Source of the DNA: a virus
Virus record (IMG/VR): IMGVR_UViG_3300036944_000157
Coordinates: 1 to 40,491 of that record
Strand: one strand, 5' to 3'
Length of the DNA stretch: 40,491 nucleotides
Part shown: one piece after another, positions 18,703-28,867 of the stretch
How the letters are laid out: every line of letters starts with the position of its first letter
Numbering within the stretch: position 1 is the first letter of the stretch
Position numbers and translations under genes: made by a program
Notes under the pieces: model-generated
What the model saw: only the letters and a program-made list of their open reading frames with translations
What the model was told of the DNA's origin: nothing
The model's database searches: none

Positions 18703-20457
18703 TTGTTAACAGTTAAAGAGATTGACGCGAAGCTAGCGCGTTTGCGTACCAAGTACGCTCCACGCGATCAGCGTATGCGCGACGTTCTCTCTGTACGTCA
18801 GGGAGACTTGTCCAAAGTATTCCCTTCGATGTTCTCCGAGGATTACCCAAAGCCGCTAGTTGCTAACTTCATTGACGTTGCAGCACGCGACTTGGCTGAA
18901 GCCGGCGCACCAATGCCATCCTTTAACTGCTCAGCAACTAATATGGTTTCCGATGCTCAGCGCAAAGCTGCTGATACTAGAACTCGTATCGCTAACTATT
19001 ACGTTTCATTCTCAGACCTAGCGCTGCAGAACTACAACAACGCTGACTGGTATAACACCTACGGTATGTCTATCGGTATGGTAGAGATGGATTACGAAGG
19101 AAACAATCCTCGTATCCGTATGGTTGATCCTACTGGGGCTTACCCAGAGATTGACCGCTTCGGTCGCACTATTTCACTTACCCAACTTATTATGTCTGAC
19201 GCTGACACGCTATCAGCACAGTTCCCAGAGTTTGCAGAACAGATCCTAAAGAAGAACAACTTCCAACCTGGTTCTCCTTATATGACGATGATCCGTTACC
19301 ACGATGCAGAGCAAGATCTAATCTATCTTCCTGATCGTAATAACTTGGTTCTATCTCGTGTACCAAACCCAATAGGCAAGTGCCTAGCCCGTGTTCGTAT
19401 TCGTCCATCTTTGGACAACCAAGCACGCGGTCAGTTTGATGATGTCTTGGCTGTACAACTCGCTCGTGCTCGTTTTGCTATCTTGCAGATCCAAGCCGCT
19501 GAGAAGTCAATCCAAGCGCCTATTGCTATTCCACAAGATGTACAAGAACTTGCCCTTGGTCCTGATGCGATTATGCGTTCTGCTAATCCACAAGGTATCC
19601 GTCGTGTAGGTCTTGAACTTCCTGCTGGTGTCTTTACTGAATCAGGTGTACTAGAGCGCGAACTACGTCTCGGTGCTCGTTATCCTGAATCACGCTCTGG
19701 TCAGATTGACGCATCTGTTGTTACTGGTCGCGGTGTGCAAGCACTACAGGCTGGATTTGATACACAGATCAAAGCAGCACAGGCACAGTTTGCTCGACTC
19801 TTTGAAGAACTAATCGGTCTTTGCTTTGAAGTAGATGAAAAACTCTTCGGTGGCATTATGAAGACTATTAAGGGAACAGACGATGGAACCCCATATACAC
19901 TTAAATACATTCCATCCCGCGACATCAAAGGCGAGTACGGCGTGGATGTTCGCTATGGCATTATGTCTGGTATGGATCCTAACCGTGCTGTCATCGCTTT
20001 ACTTCAGATGCGTTCGGATAAGCTCGTTTCCAGGGATTACGTACGTCGAGAGTTACCGGTAGAGATCAATGTTACGCAAGAAGAACAGCGCGTGGATATT
20101 GAAGAGATGCGCGACTCCCTCCGCGTCGCAGTTGCGCAGTACGCGCAAGCGATCCCGCAGATGGCGGCACAGGGTCAAGACCCGACACAAGTTGTTACTC
20201 GCATTGCTGAAGTTATTTCAGGCCGTCAAAAAGGACTTTCACTAGAGTCCATTGTAGAAAAAGTATTTACTCCACCAGCACAACCAGCGCAACCTGAGAT
20301 GCAAGCACCAGGTATGCCTCCTATGTCTCCAGCAGCAGGTGCGGCCCCCGCCCCTGCCTCGCAGCAACCTCCACAAGAACAAGGTGGTACGGCCCCTGCT
20401 GCTGGTCAAAAACCTGATATAGCCACACTACTAGCCGGTATCACCGGTGCAGCATAA
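18703..20457 (+). CDS. Portal protein
   Basis: 584 residues directly after the terminase, where a portal is expected. GMSIGMVEMDYEGNNPRIRM and DPTGAYPEIDRFGR (about 120-160) are characteristic of actinophage portals. The core is alpha-rich, and the last 60 residues are Pro/Ala/Gln-rich, likely disordered inside the head. The TTG start at 18703 has AAGGA a few bases upstream. It forms the dodecameric vertex for packaging. Confidence 0.87.
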   Translation: MLTVKEIDAKLARLRTKYAPRDQRMRDVLSVRQGDLSKVFPSMFSEDYPKPLVANFIDVAARDLAEAGAPMPSFNCSATNMVSDAQRKAADTRTRIANYYVSFSDLALQNYNNADWYNTYGMSIGMVEMDYEGNNPRIRMVDPTGAYPEIDRFGRTISLTQLIMSDADTLSAQFPEFAEQILKKNNFQPGSPYMTMIRYHDAEQDLIYLPDRNNLVLSRVPNPIGKCLARVRIRPSLDNQARGQFDDVLAVQLARARFAILQIQAAEKSIQAPIAIPQDVQELALGPDAIMRSANPQGIRRVGLELPAGVFTESGVLERELRLGARYPESRSGQIDASVVTGRGVQALQAGFDTQIKAAQAQFARLFEELIGLCFEVDEKLFGGIMKTIKGTDDGTPYTLKYIPSRDIKGEYGVDVRYGIMSGMDPNRAVIALLQMRSDKLVSRDYVRRELPVEINVTQEEQRVDIEEMRDSLRVAVAQYAQAIPQMAAQGQDPTQVVTRIAEVISGRQKGLSLESIVEKVFTPPAQPAQPEMQAPGMPPMSPAAGAAPAPASQQPPQEQGGTAPAAGQKPDIATLLAGITGAA

Positions 20458-20475
20458 CCGAGGGAGGTGTAAAAA

Positions 20476-20604
20476 ATGAATAAAGGATCACACGCTCCAG
20501 CTCCAGTACAGCCAGTTAAGGTTGATACTAAGGCAGGATCTGTAAAGGGAGGCAAAGTTGACTTCGGTTACGCTCCAGCAGGTCGCAAAGGCAAGAAGGC
20601 TTAA
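20476..20604 (+). CDS. 42-residue basic peptide
   Basis: Pro/Val-rich (SHAPAPVQPVKVDTKAG), then KVDFGYAPAGRKGKKA. A strong GGGAGGTG site precedes ATG 20476. Function unknown; probably a small virion or head-assembly accessory. Confidence 0.6.
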   Translation: MNKGSHAPAPVQPVKVDTKAGSVKGGKVDFGYAPAGRKGKKA

Positions 20605-20629
20605 TAACTACTGAAAGGTGTACAGGGCG

Positions 20630-20845
20630 ATGAATGATAATAAAATACGTCGTCCTGTACGCTGGACAGATTTCTTAGTTGTATTTACAGAAACACTTTT
20701 TAATCTATCGCAAGTAATAGAAACACTCTTTGAGTCACTATACGAATTAAGTATCTACCACTCAAATAGAACTACAGAAACCCACAAAGCGTGGGAACAG
20801 ATGGCACAAGATTTAGAAACCATACAGGAGGAAACAGATGGCTAG
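20630..20845 (+). CDS. 71-residue helical small protein
   Basis: A hydrophobic/amphipathic helix (TDFLVVFTETLFNLSQVIET) and a polar helix ending in EEETDG-like acid residues. I prefer ATG 20630; GTG 20618 in the same frame is possible because AAAGGTG overlaps it. It overlaps the next start by eight bases. Function unknown. Confidence 0.6.
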   Translation: MNDNKIRRPVRWTDFLVVFTETLFNLSQVIETLFESLYELSIYHSNRTTETHKAWEQMAQDLETIQEETDG

Positions 20846-21248
20846 AGGTCCACTCGCCGGCGCTTCAGGTCCTGGTAAATTTTCAGCACGTACAGATTCA
20901 GGCGTTGGAACACCAGAGATGAAACTCGGTTCAATCGCTTACGGTGAAGGTAAAGAAACACAGGCTATTAAGTCTGGCGCTCCACTTGCCTCAACTCCAG
21001 ATGTTCGACCAACACCAGCAACCGCTGCAACACCAGCGGCTCCAGTAACTTCTTTGTTCGCTGATTCACAACGCCCAGAAGAACCTATTACTGCAGGTAT
21101 TGATTTTGGTGCAGGACCAGGAGCCAATGCACTTATGCTTGGTAAGAGCACAGAAAAACTTTCAGATACTTTAGCAAAACTTCTTCCCTTCGACACAACA
21201 GGTGAAATAACAATCCTTTATCAGCAAGCCGCATCCAGAGGACTTTAA
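20838..21248 (+). CDS. 136-residue Ala/Pro/Gly-rich virion-associated protein
   Basis: Low-complexity N-terminal two thirds (PTPATAATPAAPVTS), then a more ordered C-terminus (STEKLSDTLAKLLPFDTTGE). CAGGAGGAAACAG precedes ATG 20838. Its place between the portal and the giant virion protein suggests a head or ejection component. Confidence 0.65.
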   Translation: MARGPLAGASGPGKFSARTDSGVGTPEMKLGSIAYGEGKETQAIKSGAPLASTPDVRPTPATAATPAAPVTSLFADSQRPEEPITAGIDFGAGPGANALMLGKSTEKLSDTLAKLLPFDTTGEITILYQQAASRGL

Positions 21249-24200
21249 TGCCTAGCACAAACTTAAAACTTGCTGGCACTCAAGCTCAGTTAAATCCTAA
21301 TGAGAAGAAGCAAGTTGATGCTCTTTCAAACTTACTTGATACACACAAGTCTTTATTAGACCTGCCTACTACTCAAGCAAAGCAAAAGTACAGCCAGCTT
21401 CCTGCAGATCAGCAGTCAGCACTTGTTGCCTTTAACGGTGAAGAGGCTGGAAAGAAGCGTGGCTTCTGGGGTAGTGCTTGGCACTACACAGGTGGAACAG
21501 CGCTTGCTGGCTTGCAAGAAGCGTCAGACTTTATGACGCGTCTTTATCGTTTCAGCAAAGTCGGAGAACAACTTGAAGCAGCACAACCTGGAAACCAATT
21601 AAAAGGTTTATCTGGACTTAAAACTGCTTGGGATGCCGCTGGCGACAAAGGTGATCTAGTCTATGATCCAACCCGCATTGAAAAGGCTAAGGTTAAGTAC
21701 ACACCAGATCGCGTAAGCGTTGCTATCAAGGCAGCATCTGGAATCCCTTTAGATGAGATTATCGCTACTGGTACCGAAGCAGAAAAGCAAATTGCTTCTA
21801 AGGCAAGCCAAAAGCAGGATCCTTTATTTCAAGATACCTACGATGCAGTAGTTGCTGCTAAGTATTCACCGGGTCGAGAAGTTGCTAACGCAATCCTTCC
21901 TGAGTCTTTAGAAGGAACTGGCTTCCTATACAAAGGTATTTCTGGCGTTGGTGATGCAGCGTTTCGCTGGTACACCGATCCTTTACTTGTTCTTGGTAAA
22001 GCAAAGCAGGCATACGATGCCGCTAACTACGCCCTACTTAAAATCGTAGGAGATCCTAAGAAGTTAGATCAAGCATTTACTAATCCAAAGGTAGTCGGCT
22101 TCTTTGACCAATACGGCAAAGAACTTGATAATCTAAAGTCTGCTCGTTCTTCTAAGAATATCGTTGCAGCAACAGAGGCTTCTACTCGACTAAAGCGTAT
22201 TGCTCCTGAGTTCGGACCTGCAGCAATAGACGAGTTTATTAAAGCAGGCGTTAAGGATGCACCTACAGCTAAGAACTATCTTGCAAACATCGTAGATGTT
22301 AAGACTATTCTTACCGGACAACCTGCACGTAAGACACCTTTAATACCTAGATTAGATGCTGCACGCAAGGCTCGTATCGCTATTTATACTGGAGCCGATA
22401 AAGTCTTTAACATTGACAAGTCTGGTCGCAAGATCATCACTGCTTTGTATGGAACAGAACCACAATATGCAGATATTGCTACGGGCTTGAATGAGGCTAG
22501 TACATTAAGAGATACAGCATTTCAAGCAGGACTAAAGCCTGAAGATATAACAAATAAAATTGCTCAAGCAGAAAAGAGTCTTGGTCGTTTCAAGGGGCCT
22601 ACTGGATCTATCCGTATGCCACTTGATGTAATTCAAGGTCGCATTGATCGCTTCGCTGCAAAGTTTACTGCTATTCCTTACTTCAAAGATGGCTTCTTTG
22701 ATGTTATGTCTCCAAGTGCTACAACTCAGGTATATCGCGTAGCACGCCTTGCTAACTCACGTTATCACAGCAAGATGATCGCTGAAGCATTTGATGCTGG
22801 TAGCGAAGGTCAGCGTAAGCAGATCTTTACCGGTCTTTGGAATACAGTTGCAGAAATTCGTGGCGTATCTAAGTCTAAAGCAGGCGCTTCCTATATGGAT
22901 CAGTTTGCTGGACGTGGACTTGAAAAGAAGTATGCAGCAGATATCGTCGTAGATGGCGTAAACAAGGGAAACCCTGCACAGTTCGGTGAACAGCAACTTG
23001 CTTTGTTCCCATATCAGCTTTCATCTGGTATCGCAGTTCCATCTGTTACAGATCTAGATCGTTTATCTGTACGTTCAGGCATTATCGGAAAGATAATGGG
23101 TCTATCACACCAACGTTGGGTAGATAAAGTTCTATCTGGTTGGGTTATTGGAACTCTTGCCGGTCCTCGTTTTGCTATTCGTAACGCAACTGAAGACCTA
23201 ATGATGCACCTAGCAGTAGGTGATTCAGCCTTTGGTATCGTAAAGGGCCGTGCTCTTTCAACACGTATTCGTCTTTCTAAAGGTTTAACCGCAGAAGATA
23301 AACTATCTACTGTTGGCAAGAAGGCTCTTACGCTTGATCTTGAAGCAGGCGAAGTCGGCGTACTTAATAAGTTGGTTCGTCGTAAAGATCTTAAAAAGTA
23401 TGCAGGTCAAGTTGCTAAAGCACAGACCCCACAAGAAGTACGTCAAGTTATGGCTGATGCCATTCTTCACGATGGCCTTGGTCACGTAGTTGATAAGAAG
23501 GGTTCAGAGTATCTAGCAGAGATTGCTAAATACGGTAACCTTGATGACACGCTTCGCGCTATTGCAGAAGGCGGTAAGAACGGTCTTCGTGGTGCAGATC
23601 AGTATCTAGTTGCCACTAATGACGTTGCTCAGTTTGGTAAGATGGCAGGCATTGAAATTGACGGTGTTGCCTACAAGCAGGCTATGGGCGATAAAGCGTT
23701 TACACAGTTCAACCCAGTAGCAAATCAGCAAAGCCGCATCTCTTGGCTTGTGCAACTAGGTGTTACATCTACTGATGATCTAGCAAAGATCGCTGTAGCA
23801 AACCTAGATAATGAACCTAAAGCGTTAGAGGCAATGCGTGAATATCTCCGTAACTTGCCTGCAAAAGAACGTGCTCGCTTCCAGCTCTATGATGAGTCAG
23901 TAGGCGGCAATATAAATGTCCACGCTAAGAAGGCATATGACGCAGTTCGTAACCTTTACTCAAAGCGTAATGGCGATATCAATATGGATCTTCTTAATAA
24001 GGTTCGCATCACTGATAAAAGTGGCAAAGTAGCAGTCTCTGCTAAGAACCTAAGCCTTGAAGATTTGCCTAACAAGATGAGCGTAGAGTTAACTCCAGAG
24101 TTTATCTCAGGCCCAACACTCGTACCGGTATCAGATACTGGTAACTTTGCAGTGAGCCTAACTGATAAGGCTTGGGATGCAATGGGTGAGGCTAATGCTC

Positions 24201-25993
24201 GCTTCTCCCGTGAGCCTATTGTTATTAACGAGATGATCCGTATCCGCAAGGAGATGGCAGAGTCTGGCTTTGAAGAACGTCTTGTCGAAGCATTTACACA
24301 GGGTCTAGATGGTGACGAACTTCAGTTCGCTTTAACAAATGCAAAGAAAGAAATCGTTGCTATTACTGAAGAGTTAGCAAAGAACAGAGTCCTAGCGTTT
24401 GTTGATAACCCTGCAGTACGTAGCCAGTTGGCTATGGCTAGCCGTAACTTTGCACGCTTCTATCGTGCTACTGAAGACTTCTATCGCCGTGTTTACCGCA
24501 CAGTTCGATACAACCCAGAGTCTTTGCGTCGCCTATCTCTTACATACGAAGGCGTAACGCACTCAGGCTTTGTACAAGAAGATGATAATGGCGAGCCATA
24601 CTTCTTCTATCCAGGGTTAACTCCTGTATATAAAGTAATGAGCGATGTGGCACAAGTGTTCGGTTCTCCAGAGGCTTTCAAAGCCCCAATGCCAGTTGAG
24701 TTCGGTGGCAAATTAAAGATGCTTACCCCATCTATGAACCCAGATTCTTTGTTCCCAACATTCGCTGGTCCTATTGCAGCGATCCCATTGAAGTTTATAT
24801 TTAATGCAGTTCCTGCTCTTGATAGTTTTGAGAAGGTTCTTCTTGGAGCATATGCCGAAGATCAACCAATGGTCAACGCTATATTCCCTGCGCACGTATC
24901 TAGATTCATAGCAACCCTTGATCGTAACGAACGTCGCTCCCAGTATGCTTCAGCTTTCCGTAAAGCAGCAACATATCTTGAGGCTACTGGACACGGTCTA
25001 AAGCCAACGTTTGATCCACAGACTGGTGAATGGATTCCTCCTTCACCCGGTGAACTAACAAAGCACAAGGAAAAACTTGGCGCTACTACAGTAACCGTTC
25101 TTGCTATGCGCTTTATCTTTGGATTCTTTGCACCTGCATCACCGCAAGTAACACTCAAGTCAGAGATGGCTGAATGGGCTAGAGCAAATAAACGCGTTAA
25201 CTTTAAGCAGGTATTCAATAACCTTATTACTCAAAATAAGGGAAGCCTAGATGCAGCAATGGAAGACTGGGTTCGTTTGTTCCCAGATCAAATGCCATAC
25301 ACAGTATCTGAATCAGACGATAACGTAGTACCAGTAGTTCGTGCGGTTAATAAAACCGTAGGTTGGATTGATAAGAACGAGAAGTTGCTTAATGCTTATC
25401 CAGCAGCAGCACCGTTCTTAATGCCAAAAGAAGGCGACTTTGACTTCGACGCTTACCGCCTACTATTTAAGTCTGGTATTAAGTTTAGCAAGACGCTAGA
25501 TGACCACTTGCAAGATATTCAATCTGCTCGTGATATTCAGTTCTACTATCAGCAAAAGGACTCATACGAGGCAGAACTTGCTAGTACCTTTAACGATGCT
25601 CAGAAGACTCAGTTAAAGACTATGTGGGATTCTTGGGCAACACAGTTCAAGGGTGCTCGACCAATGCTTCAGGCTGAACTAGGACAGGGTGCTACACGTC
25701 AGAGAGCACGTCAAACTGCTTACCAAGATTTGCAGAATATGATCGAAGGCCCGGACTCATCTCTGGCTCGTAAGTCAGATCCTGCAGCATTTGATGCGTT
25801 GAAAGAAATGTCTCAGATCTACGACAATTACATTTACAGTCGTGATCTAGTTGTCGGATCAAGTGCAACAGCACTTTCCTACAAGGATCTGCTAAAGCAG
25901 AACGTAAAGTTTGCAATGCAGGAAATCGCATCTAGGAACCCAAATGCAGAAGACGCATACAACGTTCTATTTTCAAGACTAATTGGAGACTAA
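21248..25993 (+). CDS. 1581-residue giant virion protein (ejection/internal protein candidate)
   Basis: The longest gene, about 12% of the genome. It is mostly alpha-helical with scattered hydrophobic stretches, e.g. VLSGWVIGTLAGPRFAIRNA near residue 630 and TVTVLAMRFIFGFFAPA near 1280. It lies between the portal and scaffold genes, starts at a one-base TAATG overlap, and is followed by two further helical proteins. Size and place resemble the large internal or ejection proteins of podoviruses (T7 gp16 role). I see no lysozyme or ADP-ribosyltransferase motif. Function is inferred from context only. Confidence 0.75.
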   Translation: MPSTNLKLAGTQAQLNPNEKKQVDALSNLLDTHKSLLDLPTTQAKQKYSQLPADQQSALVAFNGEEAGKKRGFWGSAWHYTGGTALAGLQEASDFMTRLYRFSKVGEQLEAAQPGNQLKGLSGLKTAWDAAGDKGDLVYDPTRIEKAKVKYTPDRVSVAIKAASGIPLDEIIATGTEAEKQIASKASQKQDPLFQDTYDAVVAAKYSPGREVANAILPESLEGTGFLYKGISGVGDAAFRWYTDPLLVLGKAKQAYDAANYALLKIVGDPKKLDQAFTNPKVVGFFDQYGKELDNLKSARSSKNIVAATEASTRLKRIAPEFGPAAIDEFIKAGVKDAPTAKNYLANIVDVKTILTGQPARKTPLIPRLDAARKARIAIYTGADKVFNIDKSGRKIITALYGTEPQYADIATGLNEASTLRDTAFQAGLKPEDITNKIAQAEKSLGRFKGPTGSIRMPLDVIQGRIDRFAAKFTAIPYFKDGFFDVMSPSATTQVYRVARLANSRYHSKMIAEAFDAGSEGQRKQIFTGLWNTVAEIRGVSKSKAGASYMDQFAGRGLEKKYAADIVVDGVNKGNPAQFGEQQLALFPYQLSSGIAVPSVTDLDRLSVRSGIIGKIMGLSHQRWVDKVLSGWVIGTLAGPRFAIRNATEDLMMHLAVGDSAFGIVKGRALSTRIRLSKGLTAEDKLSTVGKKALTLDLEAGEVGVLNKLVRRKDLKKYAGQVAKAQTPQEVRQVMADAILHDGLGHVVDKKGSEYLAEIAKYGNLDDTLRAIAEGGKNGLRGADQYLVATNDVAQFGKMAGIEIDGVAYKQAMGDKAFTQFNPVANQQSRISWLVQLGVTSTDDLAKIAVANLDNEPKALEAMREYLRNLPAKERARFQLYDESVGGNINVHAKKAYDAVRNLYSKRNGDINMDLLNKVRITDKSGKVAVSAKNLSLEDLPNKMSVELTPEFISGPTLVPVSDTGNFAVSLTDKAWDAMGEANARFSREPIVINEMIRIRKEMAESGFEERLVEAFTQGLDGDELQFALTNAKKEIVAITEELAKNRVLAFVDNPAVRSQLAMASRNFARFYRATEDFYRRVYRTVRYNPESLRRLSLTYEGVTHSGFVQEDDNGEPYFFYPGLTPVYKVMSDVAQVFGSPEAFKAPMPVEFGGKLKMLTPSMNPDSLFPTFAGPIAAIPLKFIFNAVPALDSFEKVLLGAYAEDQPMVNAIFPAHVSRFIATLDRNERRSQYASAFRKAATYLEATGHGLKPTFDPQTGEWIPPSPGELTKHKEKLGATTVTVLAMRFIFGFFAPASPQVTLKSEMAEWARANKRVNFKQVFNNLITQNKGSLDAAMEDWVRLFPDQMPYTVSESDDNVVPVVRAVNKTVGWIDKNEKLLNAYPAAAPFLMPKEGDFDFDAYRLLFKSGIKFSKTLDDHLQDIQSARDIQFYYQQKDSYEAELASTFNDAQKTQLKTMWDSWATQFKGARPMLQAELGQGATRQRARQTAYQDLQNMIEGPDSSLARKSDPAAFDALKEMSQIYDNYIYSRDLVVGSSATALSYKDLLKQNVKFAMQEIASRNPNAEDAYNVLFSRLIGD

Positions 25994-25994
25994 A

Positions 25995-27113
25995 TTGGCA
26001 GAGACTGGCTTCTTTAATAACTGGAAGAATGGCTATATACCGCCTGCATCAACTATGTCTTCAACAACCCCAGATCCATACGGTGGATTTAAGGCTGGTG
26101 CTCAAGGCCAAGCAACTACAGATCCAACTGCTATTGATCTTTACAATATGCCAGTTCCTGATCGTAAAGAACTTGCCGCACTTCTGAAAAAGGCTGGATA
26201 CAACGTACCAGTAAGCGGTAAATATAGCGATAAGTTAGCCAATGCTTATGTAACAGCAGCTCAAGCAACTGCTTTACAATCAGCAAAACTTGGCAAACCT
26301 TTTACTGTAAGAGAATATCTTATTCAAGAAAGTGATCCTACTGCTGGTGCAGCAGGTGGCCCTTCTGTCCGTGAAGATATTCGGATCTGGGATCCTACTA
26401 AGGCTGCTGGTGTAATCCAGGACACAATAAGTTCATTACTAGGACGCGAAGCCACGCCTGAAGAAGTGTTTGCCCTTTCCAATAAACTTCAGAAGGCACA
26501 GGAAAAGGCTGCTACTCGTACCCAGTATGTGACTAAAGGTGGCAAGACAACAGCCAGAGTTACCGGTGGATTAGACGAGCAACAGTTTCTTATTGAGACT
26601 ATCCAAAAGGATAAGAACTTAAAGAAAGAACTTGATGCTCTTAAAGCCAAGAAAGCAACTGCTGAAGCAAGTGCTGCTCAAGGAGTTCGGCAGGACTTAA
26701 TGAAAACTGCTATGGCTAATGGACTTAAACTAGACGAAGATCAGATCTCTAGTTTTGAAGCACGCCTTAAAGCAGGTGAAGATATAGACGCAATCAAGTC
26801 AACCATCCGCAAGACAGCGGCTCTTGGTATGCCAGATTCCGTTAAGCAGATTGTTGATTCAGGAGTAGATCTATCTACTATCTATTCTCCATACAGAAGT
26901 ATCTTGGCTCAGACTTTGGAACTTAATCCAAACTCGATAACACTAGATGATCCAACTCTACGTATGGCTATTGGGCCTGATAAAGAAATGTCTCTATACG
27001 AATATCAAAGATCTCTACGCAAAGATAACCGTTGGCAGTACACCGAACAAGCACGTTCAGAGGCATCAGATATTGCCCAGACCGTACTTAAAGACTTTGG
27101 ATTTATGGGGTAA
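25995..27113 (+). CDS. 372-residue helical virion protein
   Basis: Starts AETGFFNNWKNGYIPP, then a helical body (DRKELAALLKKAGYNVP, PEEVFALSNKLQKAQEKAA) with a possible peptidoglycan-binding-like module around residues 45-75. I chose TTG 25995 because GGAG lies six bases before it and it follows the previous stop directly; an in-frame TTG at 25983 would overlap. Probably an internal or ejection protein; no clear family. Confidence 0.7.
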   Translation: MAETGFFNNWKNGYIPPASTMSSTTPDPYGGFKAGAQGQATTDPTAIDLYNMPVPDRKELAALLKKAGYNVPVSGKYSDKLANAYVTAAQATALQSAKLGKPFTVREYLIQESDPTAGAAGGPSVREDIRIWDPTKAAGVIQDTISSLLGREATPEEVFALSNKLQKAQEKAATRTQYVTKGGKTTARVTGGLDEQQFLIETIQKDKNLKKELDALKAKKATAEASAAQGVRQDLMKTAMANGLKLDEDQISSFEARLKAGEDIDAIKSTIRKTAALGMPDSVKQIVDSGVDLSTIYSPYRSILAQTLELNPNSITLDDPTLRMAIGPDKEMSLYEYQRSLRKDNRWQYTEQARSEASDIAQTVLKDFGFMG

Positions 27114-28244
27114 ATGATGGCTAGAATAGACGTATCACGCCTCGGCGAAGGTGGCGGCAAAGCCACTACTAAAGTAATAACAAACCAACTCGGTGAACCA
27201 GAACGCATTTACACATCTGGCCCATTAGCCGGACGCAACGCGCAAGGCGATGTTGTTATAGAGCAAGCAGAACAAGTATTCCAACCATTCAAAACTGGCC
27301 CAGATGTAGTTAAGTCTGTTGCCCCAGTAATCCCTGTGGATCCAGTTCAAGACTTACTCGCTAGGCAAGAGGCTGCCAGAATTGCAGAAGCTGATCGTCG
27401 TGACCGTCAATCTGCTTACGATATTCTTTACAATGAATTTAATAAGTATGGCCTAGGTGGTCTGGTAGAAGATATTAAGTATCTTATCCAAAGCAACGTG
27501 TCACCTGCACAGTTCTCTTTAGAACTGCAGAATACCAAGGCTTATCAGGATCGCTTTGCAGCAAATAAGCAGCGCATCGCTAAAGGATTAGCGGCTTTAT
27601 CTCCTGCTGAGTACATCGGTCTAGAAGACCAGTACCAGAACGTTATGCGTAACTACGGATTACCAGAGTCTTACTATTCAAAAGATACAACTGGCAAGCA
27701 AGCAGGATTCGAGAAGTTCTTGGCTGGAGACGTTAGCCCAGTAGAACTAGAAGACCGTATTGCTACAGCGCAGACTAGAGTTCTCAACTCTAACCCAGAA
27801 GTGCTTGCCTCACTCAAGTCTTTCTATCCAGATATCACTAATGCTGATGTCTTGGCATACACACTTGATCCACAAAATGGACTAGAAAAAATTAAGCGCA
27901 AGGTTACTGCAGCAGAAATCGGCGGCGCTGCTCTACAAGCAGGACTAACTTCTGGTGTAACCCGCGCTGAAGAATTAGCAGCAGCTGGTATCAGCAAGGC
28001 GCAAGCACAGCAGGGCTTCCAGTCCGTAGCAGCAGTTGCACCACGTGGTACACAGTTAGCAGAGATTTACGGACAACAACCTTACGGACAAGTCCAAGCA
28101 GAGCAAGAAGTCTTCGGACTTGCTGGTTCAACTGAAGCAAGGAAGCAAAGAGAAAAACTTACTGGACTTGAACGAGCAGCCTTTAGCGCATCATCTGGAA
28201 TGTCTCAGGGTGCGCTAGGACGCGAACGCGCCGGCAACCTATAA
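27114..28244 (+). CDS. 376-residue helical virion protein
   Basis: A short basic N-terminus (ARIDVSRLGEGGGKATTKV), then helices and a Gln/Ala-rich C-terminal half (AAAGISKAQAQQGFQSVAAV) ending in ALGRERAGNL. It begins directly after the previous stop (TAAATGATG; starting at the second ATG, 27117, is equally possible). Together with the two preceding genes it forms a block of large helical proteins before the scaffold. Confidence 0.7.
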   Translation: MMARIDVSRLGEGGGKATTKVITNQLGEPERIYTSGPLAGRNAQGDVVIEQAEQVFQPFKTGPDVVKSVAPVIPVDPVQDLLARQEAARIAEADRRDRQSAYDILYNEFNKYGLGGLVEDIKYLIQSNVSPAQFSLELQNTKAYQDRFAANKQRIAKGLAALSPAEYIGLEDQYQNVMRNYGLPESYYSKDTTGKQAGFEKFLAGDVSPVELEDRIATAQTRVLNSNPEVLASLKSFYPDITNADVLAYTLDPQNGLEKIKRKVTAAEIGGAALQAGLTSGVTRAEELAAAGISKAQAQQGFQSVAAVAPRGTQLAEIYGQQPYGQVQAEQEVFGLAGSTEARKQREKLTGLERAAFSASSGMSQGALGRERAGNL

Positions 28245-28252
28245 CAGACCTG

Positions 28253-28332
28253 CCATTGGAACGACTGGCCCAATGGAGTGTAGTAAGACCAGGAGTTAGA
28301 GCCATATCAAGCCCCCACTTGAATATGAGGCT
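28253..28332 (+). other. Two hairpins before the scaffold gene
   Basis: CCATTGG (28253-28259) pairs with CCAATGG (28270-28276). AGCC-ATAT-CAAG (28300-28311) pairs with CTTG-ATAT-GGCT (28318-28332) with small bulges over a C-rich loop. They fill most of the 121-base gap before the scaffold gene. No T run is present; RNA processing or protection of the capsid mRNA is a plausible job, as capsid transcripts are needed in excess. Confidence 0.45.
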
Positions 28333-28365
28333 AGCGAAATCAACTAAACGATAGGGAGATGGACT

Positions 28366-28839
28366 ATGTCCAATTACGAGTACGAGGATGAAGACGACGA
28401 TATCACTACAAACGATTCGTCGAATGACCTTGTAAAACAACTACGCAAAGCAGCCAAGCAAAAGGATAAAGAACTACAGGAACTACGTTCCCAGTTTGAA
28501 ACCTTGAGCAAGGGCCAACGCGAGCGAACAATCAAGGATGCCCTCGCAGCTCGCGGGGTAAATCAGAAGATCGCTTCATTTATCCCACAGGACATTGACC
28601 CAACTGAAGAGTCGGTGTCTAAATGGCTAGAGGCAAATGCCGATGTATTCGGTATTGAACTCTCGTCGAACCAGAGTCAACCTAATGTAGATCCAGCAGA
28701 TATTGCTGCGTACAAGAAGATGACCGGAGCCGCAGATGCAGGTATGTCACCTGAGCGCGGAGCCGATGTTATGTCTCGCTTGATGAACGCTAATAGCAAA
28801 GAAGAGCTGGACGACATTATTAGACAATCTGGACTCTAA
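28366..28839 (+). CDS. Scaffolding protein (capsid assembly)
   Basis: 157 residues: a very acidic N-terminus (YEYEDEDDDITTNDSSND), a coiled coil (LRKAAKQKDKELQELRSQFE) and a helical C-terminus. This composition and the place immediately before the major capsid gene are standard for scaffolds that guide procapsid assembly and then leave. AGGGAGATGG precedes ATG 28366. Confidence 0.8.
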   Translation: MSNYEYEDEDDDITTNDSSNDLVKQLRKAAKQKDKELQELRSQFETLSKGQRERTIKDALAARGVNQKIASFIPQDIDPTEESVSKWLEANADVFGIELSSNQSQPNVDPADIAAYKKMTGAADAGMSPERGADVMSRLMNANSKEELDDIIRQSGL

Positions 28840-28867
28840 CCTCCACAACAACGAAAGGTAACACCTA

